A stretch of 64,000 bases of DNA, taken from contig NZ_CP019062.1 of assembly GCF_002951615.1 (NCBI RefSeq), positions 2,666,001 to 2,730,000 of the forward strand, given 5' to 3'. The notes beneath the pieces were generated by a model. That model had not been told where the DNA came from. It saw only the letters and a list, made by a program, of their open reading frames with translations, and ran no database searches. The translations under genes were made by a program, and so were the position numbers. Each line of letters opens with the position of its first letter. Position 1 is the stretch's first letter. Below are positions 49,038-61,618 of this stretch, piece by piece. The DNA is from Rahnella sikkimica. Its GTDB lineage: Bacteria > Pseudomonadota > Gammaproteobacteria > Enterobacterales > Enterobacteriaceae.

Positions 49038-49222
49038 ATTTCTCTGAGATGTTCGCCAGCGGGCCCGTCCCCTGAGCCGATAATTAGTACCAACAGAATG
49101 TGATGATCCGTAATCGGTGCGCATGCTCGGTCCGTCCGAGAAGCCTAAAGACTGCGACAGCACGTTCACCTTGAACCATGGGTTCAAGGGTTACAGCCTG
49201 CGACGGCATCTCGGAGATTCCC
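49038..49222 (+). ncRNA. ssrS: 6S RNA (SsrS)
   Basis: A 185-base RNA beginning ATTTCTCTGAGATGTTCGCC and ending with the complementary GGCATCTCGGAGATTCC, so the terminal stem closes. The central bubble mimicking an open promoter and the strongly conserved GCATGCTCGGTCCGTCCGAG and ACCTTGAACC...GGTTCAAGGG segments are present. 6S RNA sequesters sigma-70 RNA polymerase in stationary phase and is often co-transcribed with the following ygfA. Confidence 0.97.
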
Positions 49223-49260
49223 CTTTCTTTTCGGTACATCCCTTTCTGGTTTTTGTATCT

Positions 49261-49857
49261 ATGTCGCACACTCCTCAGTTTGCTTCTGCCCGACAAAATA
49301 TCCGTACTGAAATTCGCCAGCGCAGAAAAAATCTGACTGCCTATCAGCAAGCACAGTTTGCCCTTCAGGCCGCTGACCGCGTTGCCGCACATCCTAAAAT
49401 TCATTCGGCAAAAACAATTTCTGTCTTTCTGTCTTTCGACGGAGAGCTTGATACCGCACCGCTGATTCAGCGCCTGTGGCAGGAAGGAAAAGAGCTTTGT
49501 CTGCCGGTATTGCATCCTTTTTCGCCTCATCATCTGTTGTTCCTGCGCTATACACCTGAAACGCCGCTGGTGCGCAATCGTCTTAAAATTCTTGAGCCGC
49601 AGCTCGATGTCACGCAGGTGTTGCCGTTGTCACAGCTGGATATCATTCTGACGCCGCTGGTGGCGTTTGACTGCTACGGGCAACGTCTGGGTATGGGCGG
49701 CGGGTTCTATGACCGCACGCTGGAACACTGGCAGGATGGCGGTCCGTATCCGATTGGCTTAGCGCATGATTGCCAGCAGGTGGATGCCTTACCGGTGGAA
49801 CACTGGGATGTGCCTTTGCCGCAGGTGATCACGCCGGGCAAAGTGTGGACGTGGTAA
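49261..49857 (+). CDS. ygfA: 5-formyltetrahydrofolate cyclo-ligase (YgfA)
   Basis: A 198-residue enzyme that converts 5-formyl-THF to 5,10-methenyl-THF with ATP. Motifs are RQNIRTEIRQRRKNLTAYQQ and the signature QRLGMGGGFYDRTLEHW. I chose the ATG at 49261; an open frame back to 49117 lies in 6S RNA. It is conserved next to ssrS. Confidence 0.95.
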   Translation: MSHTPQFASARQNIRTEIRQRRKNLTAYQQAQFALQAADRVAAHPKIHSAKTISVFLSFDGELDTAPLIQRLWQEGKELCLPVLHPFSPHHLLFLRYTPETPLVRNRLKILEPQLDVTQVLPLSQLDIILTPLVAFDCYGQRLGMGGGFYDRTLEHWQDGGPYPIGLAHDCQQVDALPVEHWDVPLPQVITPGKVWTW

Positions 49858-49916
49858 AGACCGGCTAACTGTTAATACTCCTCTCAGATATTACGCCCTT
49901 CAGAAAATTCCCCTTA

Positions 49917-49930
49917 TACATACCGTTACA
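49917..49930 (+). promoter_or_regulatory. RstA-box-like site upstream of asr
   Basis: TACATACCGTTACA fits the RstA binding pattern TACAT-N3-GTTACA known from E. coli asr. A possible -10 (TATTAT, 49973-49978) follows about 43 bases on, before the ATG at 50038. RstA control under acid or low-phosphate conditions is therefore likely (inference). Confidence 0.6.
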
Positions 49931-50037
49931 CGCCGAAACCAATCCCTCACGGACAATAAAATCCGTCATGTCTATTATCTTCTCAACGGCCCCGCAGTGG
50001 GGCAGACACATAAACCGATATCTCTGAGGAATTAAAC

Positions 50038-50526
50038 ATGAAAAAAGTATTAGCTCTGGTTGTAGCCGCTGCAATGGGTCTGTCTTCTGTCGCTTTCGCT
50101 GCTGAAACTACAGCAACGCCGGCACCGGCTGCGACAGCAACGACTGCTGCTCCGGCTCCTGCTGCCAAGCACGTAACCAAACACAAGACTCATAAGAAAG
50201 TAGCTCAGAAAGCGCAGGCAGCTAAAAAACACGTGAAACACGCTAAGAAAGCGACTCCGGTAGCTCAGAAAGCGCAGGCAGCTAAGAAACACGTGAAACA
50301 TGCTAAGAAAGCGGCTCCGGTAGCTCAGAAAGCGCAGGCAGCTAAAAAACACGTGAAACACGCTAAGAAAGCGGCTCCGGTAGCTCAGAAAGCGCAGGCA
50401 GCTAAAAAACACGTGAAACATGCTAAGAAAGCGGCTCCGGTAGCTCAGAAAGCGCAGGCAGCTAAGAAACATGTGAAACATGCTAAGAAAGCTGCTCCAG
50501 CTGTAAAAGCAACACCAGCAGCATAA
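50038..50526 (+). CDS. asr: Acid shock protein Asr, with five tandem 20-residue repeats
   Basis: A 162-residue basic periplasmic protein. The signal peptide ([20 protein letters not shown]) is followed by an Ala/Thr/Pro segment and then five near-identical units [20 protein letters not shown] at 50200-50499, each 60 bases. E. coli Asr is shorter, with fewer repeats, and aids acid survival. The repeats are rich in Lys, His and Ala and almost identical in DNA, so copy number can change by slippage. GAGGAATT precedes the ATG. Confidence 0.93.
   Translation: MKKVLALVVAAAMGLSSVAFAAETTATPAPAATATTAAPAPAAKHVTKHKTHKKVAQKAQAAKKHVKHAKKATPVAQKAQAAKKHVKHAKKAAPVAQKAQAAKKHVKHAKKAAPVAQKAQAAKKHVKHAKKAAPVAQKAQAAKKHVKHAKKAAPAVKATPAA
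50200..50499 (+). repeat. Five tandem 60-bp repeats in asr
   Basis: The units start at 50200, 50260, 50320, 50380 and 50440. They differ only at a few third-codon or single-base positions (for example AAAAAACACGTG against AAGAAACACGTG, and ACT for GCT in the first unit). The reading frame is kept throughout. Confidence 0.95.
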
Positions 50527-50585
50527 GAAGTGACCAAGAAGTCTTTGTGAGGCATTAACTCACAATTACCAAGACTGATAAATTT

Positions 50586-50611
50586 ACACCCGGTTCGCCG
50601 GGTGTTTTTTT
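50586..50611 (+). terminator. Terminator of asr
   Basis: The stem ACACCCGG pairs with CCGGGTGT around a TTCG tetraloop, followed by a T run. Confidence 0.9.
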
Positions 50612-50639
50612 CTCCAGTTTTTATCCTGAGGTACTCCGG

Positions 50640-50723
50640 ATGATGCTGCGCCGCTTTCAGTTCGAAATCACCCTGTCTTCGCTGATCCTCTGTGGTCTGG
50701 TCAGCCTGTTCTTTTACTTCTGA
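50640..50723 (+). CDS. Small membrane protein, YdgU-like
   Basis: A 27-codon frame directly after asr, too short for routine calling, reads MMLRRFQFEITLSSLILCGL then VSLFFYF. It has one hydrophobic helix after a basic N-terminus. E. coli also has a 27-residue single-helix protein, YdgU, immediately downstream of asr, with a similar RFxF...LILC pattern, so homology by position and pattern is likely. GAGGT lies before the ATG. The asr terminator lies between, so expression may depend on read-through. Confidence 0.6.
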   Translation: MMLRRFQFEITLSSLILCGLVSLFFYF

Positions 50724-50834
50724 CATTTTCGTGAAATGCCCTGAGATGACGCCCGTCACCGGCTCAACACATTGAGCAATCAGGCAAAAGACTCATCAAA
50801 TACTTTCTTCCCGTCGGCGGGAAATGGCATAAAA

Positions 50835-50854
50835 AAACCGCCTTTCGGCGGTTT
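50835..50854 (-). terminator. Terminator of serA
   Basis: On the minus strand AAACCGCC and GGCGGTTT form a stem and a run of T residues follows, 25 bases past the serA stop. Confidence 0.85.
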
Positions 50855-50878
50855 ATGTTGTTTCACTGTGCAAGCTTA

Positions 50879-52117
50879 TCAGTAAAGCAGACGCGCACGG
50901 ATAGTGCCCGGAATCGCTTTCATCAGTTGCAGTGCAGTGGTCAGCGTGGTGATATCCGTTTCTGCATCGATAACCACATAACCCACTTCAGGGCTGGTTT
51001 GCAGATATTGCGCCGCAATGTTAATGCCCTGCTCCGCGAAAATCTGGTTGATGCTGGTCAGCACGCCCGGACGGTTTTCGTGGATATGCAGTAAACGGCT
51101 GGCTTTCTCGGTATGCGCTGGCAAAGAGGCTTCCGGGAAGTTAACCGCTGACAAGGTAGAGCCGTTGTCAGAGTATTTCGCCAGTTTACCCGCCACTTCC
51201 AGACCGATACCTTCCTGCGCTTCCATGGTGGAACCGCCGATGTGTGGCGTCAGCAGCACGTTATCAAATTCGCACAGCGGAGAATTAAACGGATCGCTGT
51301 TGGTCGCTGGTTCTTCCGGGAAGACGTCAATAGCCGCACCGGACAGATGTTTGCTGCGCAGCGCATTGCACAGGGCAGGAATATCGATCACCGTGCCGCG
51401 TGATGCGTTGATCAACAGTGCGCCCGGCTTGATTTGTGCCAGTTGCACTTCGGAAATCATGTCTTTGGTCCCTGGAGTTTCAGGCACGTGCAGTGTCACG
51501 ACGTCGCTGGTGCTGAGCAATTCTTCCAGCGTCGCAATCGGCTGCGCATTACCTAACGGCAATTTGCTTTCGATATCGTAATAGAAGACGCGCATCCCCA
51601 GGCTTTCCGCCAGAATACCGAGCTGTGTCCCGATGTGGCCGTAGCCCACAATACCCAGACGTTTACCGCGTGCTTCAAAAGAGCCGACGGCCAGTTTGTT
51701 CCAGATCCCACGGTGAGCTTTGGCGTTGGCCTCAGGGATACCGCGCATCATCAGCAACATTTCACCCAGCACCATTTCGGCGACGGAACGGGTGTTGGAG
51801 AACGGTGCGTTAAACACCGGAATACCGCGACGGGTTGCCGCCTTCAGATCTACCTGATTGGTCCCGATACAGAAACAGCCTACAGCCACCAGTTTTTCTG
51901 CTGCCTGGAACACTTCTTCGGTCAGCTGAGTACGCGATCGGAGTCCAACAAAGTGCGCATCACGGATCGACTCTTTCAGCGATTCCGTATCTAAAGCACC
52001 TTTGTGAAATTCAATATTGGTGTAACCCGCTGCGCGGAGTGTATCAACCGCACTTTGGTGGACGCCTTCCACTAACAAAAATTTAATCTTGTCTTTCTCA
52101 AGTGATACTTTTGCCAT
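50879..52117 (-). CDS. serA: D-3-phosphoglycerate dehydrogenase SerA
   Basis: A 412-residue enzyme for the first step of serine synthesis. It has the NAD loop LGIVGYGHIGTQLGILAESL, the catalytic histidine region NVLLTPHIGGSTMEAQEGIG and a C-terminal ACT domain (about 338-412, NRPGVLTSINQIFAEQGINI) that binds serine for feedback inhibition. It follows the conserved E. coli order with rpiA and argP. A CRP-like site lies about 200 bases upstream. Confidence 0.97.
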   Translation of the reverse strand: MAKVSLEKDKIKFLLVEGVHQSAVDTLRAAGYTNIEFHKGALDTESLKESIRDAHFVGLRSRTQLTEEVFQAAEKLVAVGCFCIGTNQVDLKAATRRGIPVFNAPFSNTRSVAEMVLGEMLLMMRGIPEANAKAHRGIWNKLAVGSFEARGKRLGIVGYGHIGTQLGILAESLGMRVFYYDIESKLPLGNAQPIATLEELLSTSDVVTLHVPETPGTKDMISEVQLAQIKPGALLINASRGTVIDIPALCNALRSKHLSGAAIDVFPEEPATNSDPFNSPLCEFDNVLLTPHIGGSTMEAQEGIGLEVAGKLAKYSDNGSTLSAVNFPEASLPAHTEKASRLLHIHENRPGVLTSINQIFAEQGINIAAQYLQTSPEVGYVVIDAETDITTLTTALQLMKAIPGTIRARLLY

Positions 52118-52457
52118 TTCCCGACCCTATATTTTTTCTGGCTGAATTCGAACTGCTAGGTGACTGCTCACAGTCAACATAACAAAAAATACGCCATCAT
52201 CAATACAAACGATTGCCTGCCCGCCAGCAGAAGGCTCACCGAGCTTGTTGGTTTTCAGCATTTCCTGCTGGTTAGATTTTGCAGAGCGAGACGTTCTGGA
52301 GGTGCCGGTCAGAAATGTGACATAAGTCACCAAATTAAGGCTTTTGAAGAAAAGATGATTCAGTCAGAAAATTATCATCTTCATAACATTGTGTTATGAC
52401 AGGGGGATGACTGGCTGCATTCAGCGAAAGCAGCCAGATCTTCTGCTTATTGATGTG
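52118..52457. other. serA upstream region with hairpin after rpiA
   Basis: 340 bases without a gene. It holds the CRP-like site at 52316-52331, an inverted repeat CATAAC...GTTATG at about 52382-52398, and a stem CTGGCTGC (52411-52418) with GCAGCCAG (52430-52437), which may be the 3' end of rpiA. Confidence 0.6.
52316..52331. promoter_or_regulatory. CRP-like binding site upstream of serA
   Basis: TGTGACATAAGTCACC fits the CRP consensus TGTGA-N6-TCACA in nine of ten positions. It lies about 200 bases before serA, whose E. coli counterpart is reported to have a CRP-influenced upstream promoter and Lrp control. Confidence 0.5.
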
Positions 52458-53120
52458 TTACTTCAGCGTGACAGTTTTTACGCCTTCAGAAGTGCCCACC
52501 AGCGCAACGTCAGCGCCGCGATTGGCAAACAGCCCTACCGTCACCACGCCCGCAATTCCGTTGATCTTATTTTCCATCGCGACGGCATCAAGAATGCTCA
52601 GATTATGCACGTCGAGAATGATATTGCCGTTGTCAGTCAGAACGTTCTGGCGGTATTCCGGCAAGCCGCCGAGTTTCACCAGTTCGCGCGCAACGTAAGA
52701 ACGCGCCATCGGGATGACTTCTACCGGCAGCGGGAATTTACCCAGCACATCAACTTGTTTAGACGCATCCACAATACAGATGAATTTTTTGGCGATAGCC
52801 GCAATGATTTTTTCGCGGGTCAGCGCCGCGCCGCCGCCTTTGATCATCTGCATGAAGCCGTTGATTTCATCCGCGCCGTCAACGTAAACGTCCAGCGAGT
52901 CCACTTCGTTGCTGTCGAAAACGTGGATACCTAAGCTTTTCAGCTTTGCCGTTGAAGCATCGGAGCTGGACACTGCGCCTTCAATCTGGCCTTTGATCGA
53001 CCCCAGTGCATCGATAAAATGAGCGGCGGTGGATCCGGTCCCGACACCGACGATGGTCCCCGGTGTCACGTAATCCAGTGCGGCCCAGCCGACTGCTTTT
53101 TTCAATTCTTCCTGCGTCAT
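52458..53120 (-). CDS. rpiA: Ribose-5-phosphate isomerase A
   Basis: A 220-residue enzyme interconverting ribose-5-phosphate and ribulose-5-phosphate. Motifs are [35 protein letters not shown] and [20 protein letters not shown]. The ATG at 53120 gives [15 protein letters not shown], the family start; the frame is open to 53186. Conserved between serA and argP. Confidence 0.97.
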   Translation of the reverse strand: MTQEELKKAVGWAALDYVTPGTIVGVGTGSTAAHFIDALGSIKGQIEGAVSSSDASTAKLKSLGIHVFDSNEVDSLDVYVDGADEINGFMQMIKGGGAALTREKIIAAIAKKFICIVDASKQVDVLGKFPLPVEVIPMARSYVARELVKLGGLPEYRQNVLTDNGNIILDVHNLSILDAVAMENKINGIAGVVTVGLFANRGADVALVGTSEGVKTVTLK

Positions 53121-53335
53121 AATGGCTTCTCTGTCTGATAACGTAAGTGGCGTGAATACGGAAAAGTGTCGGTGATTATAAAGCATGTCCCGCCAGATTG
53201 GGCAGACAAGAGCGTCGCCAGATCACACTTATTAAGTGCAATTGTGTTGTAAGCAGCCCGATTTTCCTCACCACAAATCCTGACAATCTGTGGCATAGTG
53301 TCCGGATAAAATTAAATCTAAGGGACAGTACTCCG

Positions 53336-54238
53336 ATGAAACGCCCGGACTATAGAACACTACAGGCACTGGACGCGGTGATCCGTGAGCGCGGTTTTGA
53401 GCGCGCCGCACAAAAGCTTTGCATCACCCAATCGGCGGTCTCTCAGCGCATTAAGCAACTGGAAAATTTATTCGGCCAGCCTCTGCTGGTGCGTACCGTG
53501 CCACCCCGTCCGACGGAACAGGGGCAGAAATTGCTGGCGTTGTTGCATCAGGTGGAATTACTGGAAGAAGAGTGGCTCGGCAGTGACAGTAACAGCGACA
53601 GTAATGATACGCCGCTGCTGCTTTCGCTGGCGGTCAACGCCGACAGTCTGGCAACCTGGCTGTTACCGGCGCTGAAATCTGTGCTGGTCGATTCGCCTAT
53701 CCGCCTGAATTTGCAGGTCGAAGATGAAACCCGGACACAAGAACGTCTGCGCCGCGGTGAAGTGGTCGGCGCGGTGAGTATTCAGCCGCAGCCGCTTCCG
53801 AGCTGTCTGGTCGATCAACTCGGTGCGCTGGATTATCTGTTTGTTGGCTCTAAACCTTTTGCTGACCGTTATTTCCCGAACGGCGTGACCCGTTCCGCGC
53901 TGCTGAAAGCGCCAGCGGTTGCGTTTGATCATCTCGACGACATGCATCAGGCTTTCCTGCAACAGAACTTCGATTTGTCACCGGGCAGCGTGCCGTGTCA
54001 TATCGTTAACTCGTCGGAAGCCTTCGTACAGCTGGCCCGTCAGGGCACCACCTGCTGTATGATCCCGCATCTGCAAATCGAGAAAGAGCTGGAAAGCGGC
54101 GAACTTATTGACCTGACGCCCGGCCTGTTCCAGCGCCGGATGCTGTACTGGCATCGCTTTGCGCCGGAAAGCCGCATGATGCGTAAAGTCACCGACGCCC
54201 TGCTGGCACACGGCCATCAGGTGTTGCGTCAGGACTGA
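53336..54238 (+). CDS. argP: LysR-family regulator ArgP (IciA)
   Basis: A 300-residue LysR protein that activates argO with arginine and is inhibited by lysine. It has the helix-turn-helix [20 protein letters not shown] and the family's [20 protein letters not shown] segment. The ATG at 53336 gives the standard [16 protein letters not shown] start. A short SDSNSDSND run at about 83-92 is an odd local repeat. Its target argO is in the window at 55254-55871. Confidence 0.95.
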   Translation: MKRPDYRTLQALDAVIRERGFERAAQKLCITQSAVSQRIKQLENLFGQPLLVRTVPPRPTEQGQKLLALLHQVELLEEEWLGSDSNSDSNDTPLLLSLAVNADSLATWLLPALKSVLVDSPIRLNLQVEDETRTQERLRRGEVVGAVSIQPQPLPSCLVDQLGALDYLFVGSKPFADRYFPNGVTRSALLKAPAVAFDHLDDMHQAFLQQNFDLSPGSVPCHIVNSSEAFVQLARQGTTCCMIPHLQIEKELESGELIDLTPGLFQRRMLYWHRFAPESRMMRKVTDALLAHGHQVLRQD

Positions 54239-54260
54239 TTTCCCCCCGCAGTACAAAACA

Positions 54261-54286
54261 AAAAACCCGCCGAAGCGGGTTTTTTA
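54261..54286 (+). terminator. Terminator of argP
   Basis: The stem AAACCCGC pairs with GCGGGTTT around a CGAA loop, followed by T residues. Confidence 0.9.
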
Positions 54287-54304
54287 CATGGACGTCTGCC
54301 TCTG

Positions 54305-54425
<121 letters not shown>

Positions 54426-54429
54426 GATA

Positions 54430-55149
54430 TTAACGCTGGAGTTCGAACACCACATCCACCTGATCATCAAAGTGAATGCTTTGCTGTTCGTAGGTTTCAG
54501 CGGCATCATTTTGCGTCGGTGCGGCGGCGGCTTTAAACATCCGCGCAACCGGCATTGGCTGGTAGTTCGCTACGTGATAACGAATGCTATAAACCGGCCC
54601 CAGCTTGGTGTGGAAGCCTTCCGCCAGCGATTTTGCCTGCTGCGTCGCGTTATCAATGGCCTTCTGACGCGCTTCATCACGGAAACGAGCAGGATCTGCG
54701 ACACCCAGTTCAATCGAACGGATTTCATTCAGGCCGGATTTTAACGCGCCATCCAGCAAATCGTTCAGTTTATCCAGCTGACGCAATGTCACCTGAACCT
54801 GACGCACCGCGCGGTAGCCTTTCAGCTCTGAACTGCCGTCTTTCAGGTAGTTGTATTCCGGCTGTGTGCTGAGATTCGCGGCATTGATGTCTTTCTTTTC
54901 AATTCCGTTTTTCTGCAGGAAACCAAAATATTCCGCGACACGATCGTCGGCTTGTTTCTTGGCGCTCGCGGAATCTTTTGCCGATACGCTCACTTCAATC
55001 GCCAGCGTCGCGATATCCGGTGTGGCGTCAACGCTTGCCGTACCTGATGTCACCACGTGCGGCCCGGCAGGAACTTCTGCCGCGTGCAACGCCAAAGGTA
55101 AAGTCCCTAATCCCAACATCGCTGCTACAGCTAATGCTTTCAGTTTCAC
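54430..55149 (-). CDS. yggE: SIMPL-domain oxidative-stress protein YggE
   Basis: A 239-residue periplasmic protein. The start is a GTG at 55149 with GGAGGC upstream, followed by signal peptide KLKALAVAAMLGLGTLPLAL then HAA. The SIMPL/BP26 domain has GPHVVTSGTASVDATPDIAT and the ELKGYRAVRQVQVTLRQLDK segment. E. coli YggE protects against oxidative stress by an unclear route. It keeps the E. coli gene order next to argO. Confidence 0.92.
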   Translation of the reverse strand: MKLKALAVAAMLGLGTLPLALHAAEVPAGPHVVTSGTASVDATPDIATLAIEVSVSAKDSASAKKQADDRVAEYFGFLQKNGIEKKDINAANLSTQPEYNYLKDGSSELKGYRAVRQVQVTLRQLDKLNDLLDGALKSGLNEIRSIELGVADPARFRDEARQKAIDNATQQAKSLAEGFHTKLGPVYSIRYHVANYQPMPVARMFKAAAAPTQNDAAETYEQQSIHFDDQVDVVFELQR

Positions 55150-55253
55150 AGTGCCTCCATTAATCATTAAAGATCTGGCAATAGATAGTTCAGTCAATCC
55201 GCAAAACCGTAGCATAAACTGTTACAACTGAAACTAAGATTAGTGACAAAAAC

Positions 55254-55871
55254 TCAAAATACGCCGGTCTGGCGCGCCAGCTGAATGGCGATCCCCCACA
55301 TAATGGTACCGACGATAAAGTTGATGACGCGCTGCACTTTCCCGGTGTTCAGCCACGGCGCGAGCAATGCCGCGAGGATCGCCAGCCCGAAGAACCACAG
55401 CACAGAAGCACTCACCGCACCCAGCGCAAACCACGAACGTTCATCTGGGCTCAGGCTTCCGCCCAGGCTGCCCAGCACGACAAACGTATCGAGATAAACG
55501 TGCGGGTTGAGCCAGGTCACCGCCAGCATACTGACGACAATTTTCCAGCGGCTTTGCCTGGCCACTTCGGCCTGCGCCAGTTCCGGATTTTTGCTGAACG
55601 CCGTACGGAATGCGCCCCAGCCATACCACAGCAGAAATGCCACACCGCCCCAGCTCACCAGCGCCAGCAACAACGGCGATTTGCTCAGCAGCGCGCTGCC
55701 GCCAAATATGCCGCCGCAAATCAGCACGATATCGCTCAGCGCGCATAAAGACGCAATCATCAGATGATACTGGCGGCGAATGCCCTGGTTCATCACAAAC
55801 GCATTCTGCGGCCCGAGGGGTAAAATCATTGCGGCGCTCATCGCCAGTCCTTGCAGGAAAACAGCCAGCAC
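55254..55871 (-). CDS. argO: Arginine exporter ArgO (LysE family)
   Basis: A 205-residue LysE/RhtB-type membrane exporter with six helices. The signature at 20-40 reads [20 protein letters not shown], and [20 protein letters not shown] with HVYLDT follows. ArgO exports L-arginine and canavanine and is activated by ArgP, encoded nearby. Start ATG 55871. Confidence 0.93.
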   Translation of the reverse strand: MLAVFLQGLAMSAAMILPLGPQNAFVMNQGIRRQYHLMIASLCALSDIVLICGGIFGGSALLSKSPLLLALVSWGGVAFLLWYGWGAFRTAFSKNPELAQAEVARQSRWKIVVSMLAVTWLNPHVYLDTFVVLGSLGGSLSPDERSWFALGAVSASVLWFFGLAILAALLAPWLNTGKVQRVINFIVGTIMWGIAIQLARQTGVF

Positions 55872-56007
55872 GTGAATATCCTTAAAGAGTGAGTAACAGA
55901 GATTGCGCGCAGTGTAAGGGCTTTCGTGTCATTAGAGGAAATGGATATTTCTAATCGGTCATTAGCCTGGCTTATTATTTAAAAAGACGATTTTCAGACA
56001 CAAAAAA

Positions 56008-56023
56008 GGCGCCCGAAGGCGCC
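56008..56023 (-). terminator. Terminator of mscS
   Basis: Two GGCGCC arms at 56008-56013 and 56018-56023 enclose a four-base loop; on the minus strand a T run follows. It lies 18 bases past the mscS stop. Confidence 0.85.
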
Positions 56024-56040
56024 GGTTGAAAGCTGCGACG

Positions 56041-56922
56041 TTATTCCGCAGGCTGTGCGTTTTTATCCCCAACGACCGGTGCCGCCGGGTACAAATGAAC
56101 ATCCATTTGCGGATACGCAATGTTGATATTGTTGGTATCCAGCGCGCGTTTGAACGCTTCCAGCAAATCCCAGTAAATTTCCTGAGCATCGCCGTTGGTG
56201 CTCCAGACGCGTACCACAAAATTCAGCGTTGATGCGGCCATTTCGTTCAGACGAATGGTCACCCCTCGCTCATGCTGAATACGCTTGTCAGCGGCAATAA
56301 TATCGCCCAGCACTTTCTTCACGACATCAATATCAGAATCATAGCCAACGCCCACGATGATTTCGGTCCGACGATTCGGCTCACGCGAGGTATTGATGAT
56401 GTTACCGGCGATGATTTTACCGTTCGGCACGACGATCATTTTGTCGTCCGGCGTCAGCAGCGTGGTGGAGAAAATCTGCACCTGCGTTACGGTACCGGCT
56501 ACGCCACCCAGATCTACATATTCGCCCGCACGGAACGGACGGAAGATCACCAGCAGCACGCCGGCGGCAAAGTTAGACAACGAGCCCTGCAACGCCAAAC
56601 CGACGGCCAAACCGGCGGCACCGATAACGGCAATGACCGACGTGGTTTGCACGCCGATTCGCCCCAGAACCGCAATCAGCGTGAACGCGATAATCGCGTA
56701 GCGCACCATGGCGGAAAGGAAATCGGAAACGGTCAGGTCAATACCACGAATTTTCAGAACCCGGCTGACAGCACCGGAAACGATACGGGCAACAATCAGC
56801 CCCACAATCAGAATAAAGATGGCGGCCACAATATTCACAGCATAGTGAAGCAGTAAGGCCTGGTTTCTCACCAACCAGTTGCCAGCACTGTTAATGCCGT
56901 CCACAACGTTCAAATCATCCAT
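56041..56922 (-). CDS. mscS: Small-conductance mechanosensitive channel MscS
   Basis: A 293-residue channel that opens under membrane tension to release solutes after osmotic downshock. Helix TM3, lining the pore, is in [20 protein letters not shown], then [18 protein letters not shown], matching E. coli MscS. The C-terminal cytoplasmic cage is intact. Start ATG 56922. Confidence 0.95.
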   Translation of the reverse strand: MDDLNVVDGINSAGNWLVRNQALLLHYAVNIVAAIFILIVGLIVARIVSGAVSRVLKIRGIDLTVSDFLSAMVRYAIIAFTLIAVLGRIGVQTTSVIAVIGAAGLAVGLALQGSLSNFAAGVLLVIFRPFRAGEYVDLGGVAGTVTQVQIFSTTLLTPDDKMIVVPNGKIIAGNIINTSREPNRRTEIIVGVGYDSDIDVVKKVLGDIIAADKRIQHERGVTIRLNEMAASTLNFVVRVWSTNGDAQEIYWDLLEAFKRALDTNNINIAYPQMDVHLYPAAPVVGDKNAQPAE

Positions 56923-57055
56923 TTAGCGTACCCCAAATAAAACCCTGTCGGGCTGAAAGAAACCAAAGCTGCCCGATACGACGGGCAGCAAGTGCTCTTT
57001 AAGGTTAACGAACAATGCGATGAAGTGCCAACTACCAACGCTAAAGGTGAACAGA

Positions 57056-58324
57056 TTAGGAGTTTACACGACTGTTTTTCAACGATTCCTGCGTTTTGAA
57101 CGCCTGGAGTGGTCCTCTTCCGCTCAGCGTAAAGGCCGAAATTACCGTGAACGTCAGCGCCACCAGACCGAGGATCAGATACGTGCCGTGGAAACCGATG
57201 CGGTCGTACATATTCCCGGCGAAAACGGACATGAACATGATCGCAACCTGTTTGAAGAAGCAGAACGTCACCAGATAAATCGTCGCGGAGAAACGCACTT
57301 CAAACACTGATGTGATGTATTTGAAGCAGCCGACAATGAGGAACGGCACTTCAAACATGTGCAGCGTTTTCAGCACCACCACTTCGAGCGGCGATGAGGC
57401 AAACGACGAGCCGATGATGCGGATCGACATAATCGTCCCGGCCAGCAGCAGCGCATTTTTCCCGCCAATACGGTTCACGATAAGCGGTGCGAAGAACATG
57501 ATGCAGGCGTTCAGCAGCTCGCCCATGGTGGTGACGTAACCGAATACGCGCGTACCTTCGGATGACGAATCAAAGAACGAGGTAAAGAAGTTGGCGAACT
57601 GCTGGTCGAAGACGTCGTACGTACAGGACACACCGATCACGTACAGCGCCAGGAACCACAGTTTGCGATCTTTGAGCAGCTCAAGCGCAATCTTCAGGCT
57701 GAATGGTTTGGTGTTCGCCCCCAGTTCGTTCACCACCCGCGCGGTGGATGTCACTTCCGGTTTGGCGATCAGCAAAAGAATGGCGAGGATCACCGCACAG
57801 CCGGAACCGAGCCAGAAAACAAATTCATTGTTGATGGTGAACATGATGCCGACCACCGACGCGCAAAGCGCCCAGCCGACACAACCGAACATCCGCGCAC
57901 GGCCAAATTCAAAGCTGCTGCGGCGGCTGACTTTTTCGATATACGCTTCAATTGCAGGCGCACCGGCGTTGTAAATCAGGCCAAGATAAATCCCGCCGAC
58001 CACCGAACCGAGATAAATATTAATTTTCAGCAGCGGGCCGAACACGTAAATAAAGAACGGCGCGAAGAGAACCAGCATGCCGGTGATCACCCAGAGCAGA
58101 TGCTTTTTCACGCCCAGTTTATCGGCCAGCAAACCAAACACCGGCTGGAATAACAGGGAGAACAGCGAAATGCTGGCAAATATTATACCGGTGTCACTTT
58201 TGCTGATCTGATTGATGTCGTGCAGCCAGATCGGGAAGAACGGGAAATACGCACCCATGATGAAAAAGTAGAAAAAGAAGAACAGCCCGAACATCCAAAA
58301 GTTAGTATTTTTCAGGTAATACAT
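57056..58324 (-). CDS. lacY: Lactose permease LacY
   Basis: A 422-residue lactose/H+ symporter of the major facilitator superfamily, with twelve helices. Sequence blocks are very close to E. coli LacY, including [20 protein letters not shown], then GRARMFGC (sugar-binding Glu and Arg), and [20 protein letters not shown] (coupling His and Glu). It begins [20 protein letters not shown]. It follows lacZ by about 60 bases; no lacA follows. Confidence 0.95.
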   Translation of the reverse strand: MYYLKNTNFWMFGLFFFFYFFIMGAYFPFFPIWLHDINQISKSDTGIIFASISLFSLLFQPVFGLLADKLGVKKHLLWVITGMLVLFAPFFIYVFGPLLKINIYLGSVVGGIYLGLIYNAGAPAIEAYIEKVSRRSSFEFGRARMFGCVGWALCASVVGIMFTINNEFVFWLGSGCAVILAILLLIAKPEVTSTARVVNELGANTKPFSLKIALELLKDRKLWFLALYVIGVSCTYDVFDQQFANFFTSFFDSSSEGTRVFGYVTTMGELLNACIMFFAPLIVNRIGGKNALLLAGTIMSIRIIGSSFASSPLEVVVLKTLHMFEVPFLIVGCFKYITSVFEVRFSATIYLVTFCFFKQVAIMFMSVFAGNMYDRIGFHGTYLILGLVALTFTVISAFTLSGRGPLQAFKTQESLKNSRVNS

Positions 58325-58384
58325 AAGCAGTTTCCTTACGACTGAAAACTGCGCCGCAGCGGGTTAACGCCACGGCGCGGGATG

Positions 58385-61495
<3,111 letters not shown>

Positions 61496-61499
61496 TCAA

Positions 61500-61520
61500 A
61501 ATTGTTATGCGCTCACAATA
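61500..61520 (-). promoter_or_regulatory. lac operator (lacO1-like)
   Basis: On the minus strand TATTGTGAGCGCATAACAATT differs from E. coli lacO1 at two of 21 bases, one of them the central position. It lies 16 bases before the lacZ start. A possible promoter upstream has TTTACT and CATGTT/TATATT elements. A convincing full CRP site is not visible; only a TGTGA half-site lies further upstream. Confidence 0.88.
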
Positions 61521-61618
61521 ATATAAACATGCGTAACGGGAACGATTAAGTAAAGCAGGGGAATGCGGGAAAGGGACGCGGATCACAGATCCCGCGCCGG
61601 AGAAGCAGGAAAAGTGAA

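Noticed and set aside
49084..49533. 149-codon frame on the minus strand
   Set aside because: It lies across 6S RNA and the start of ygfA, both strongly supported on the other strand.
50200..50499. Regular 60-bp repeats as a CRISPR array
   Set aside because: Units are contiguous with no unique spacers and lie in frame inside asr.
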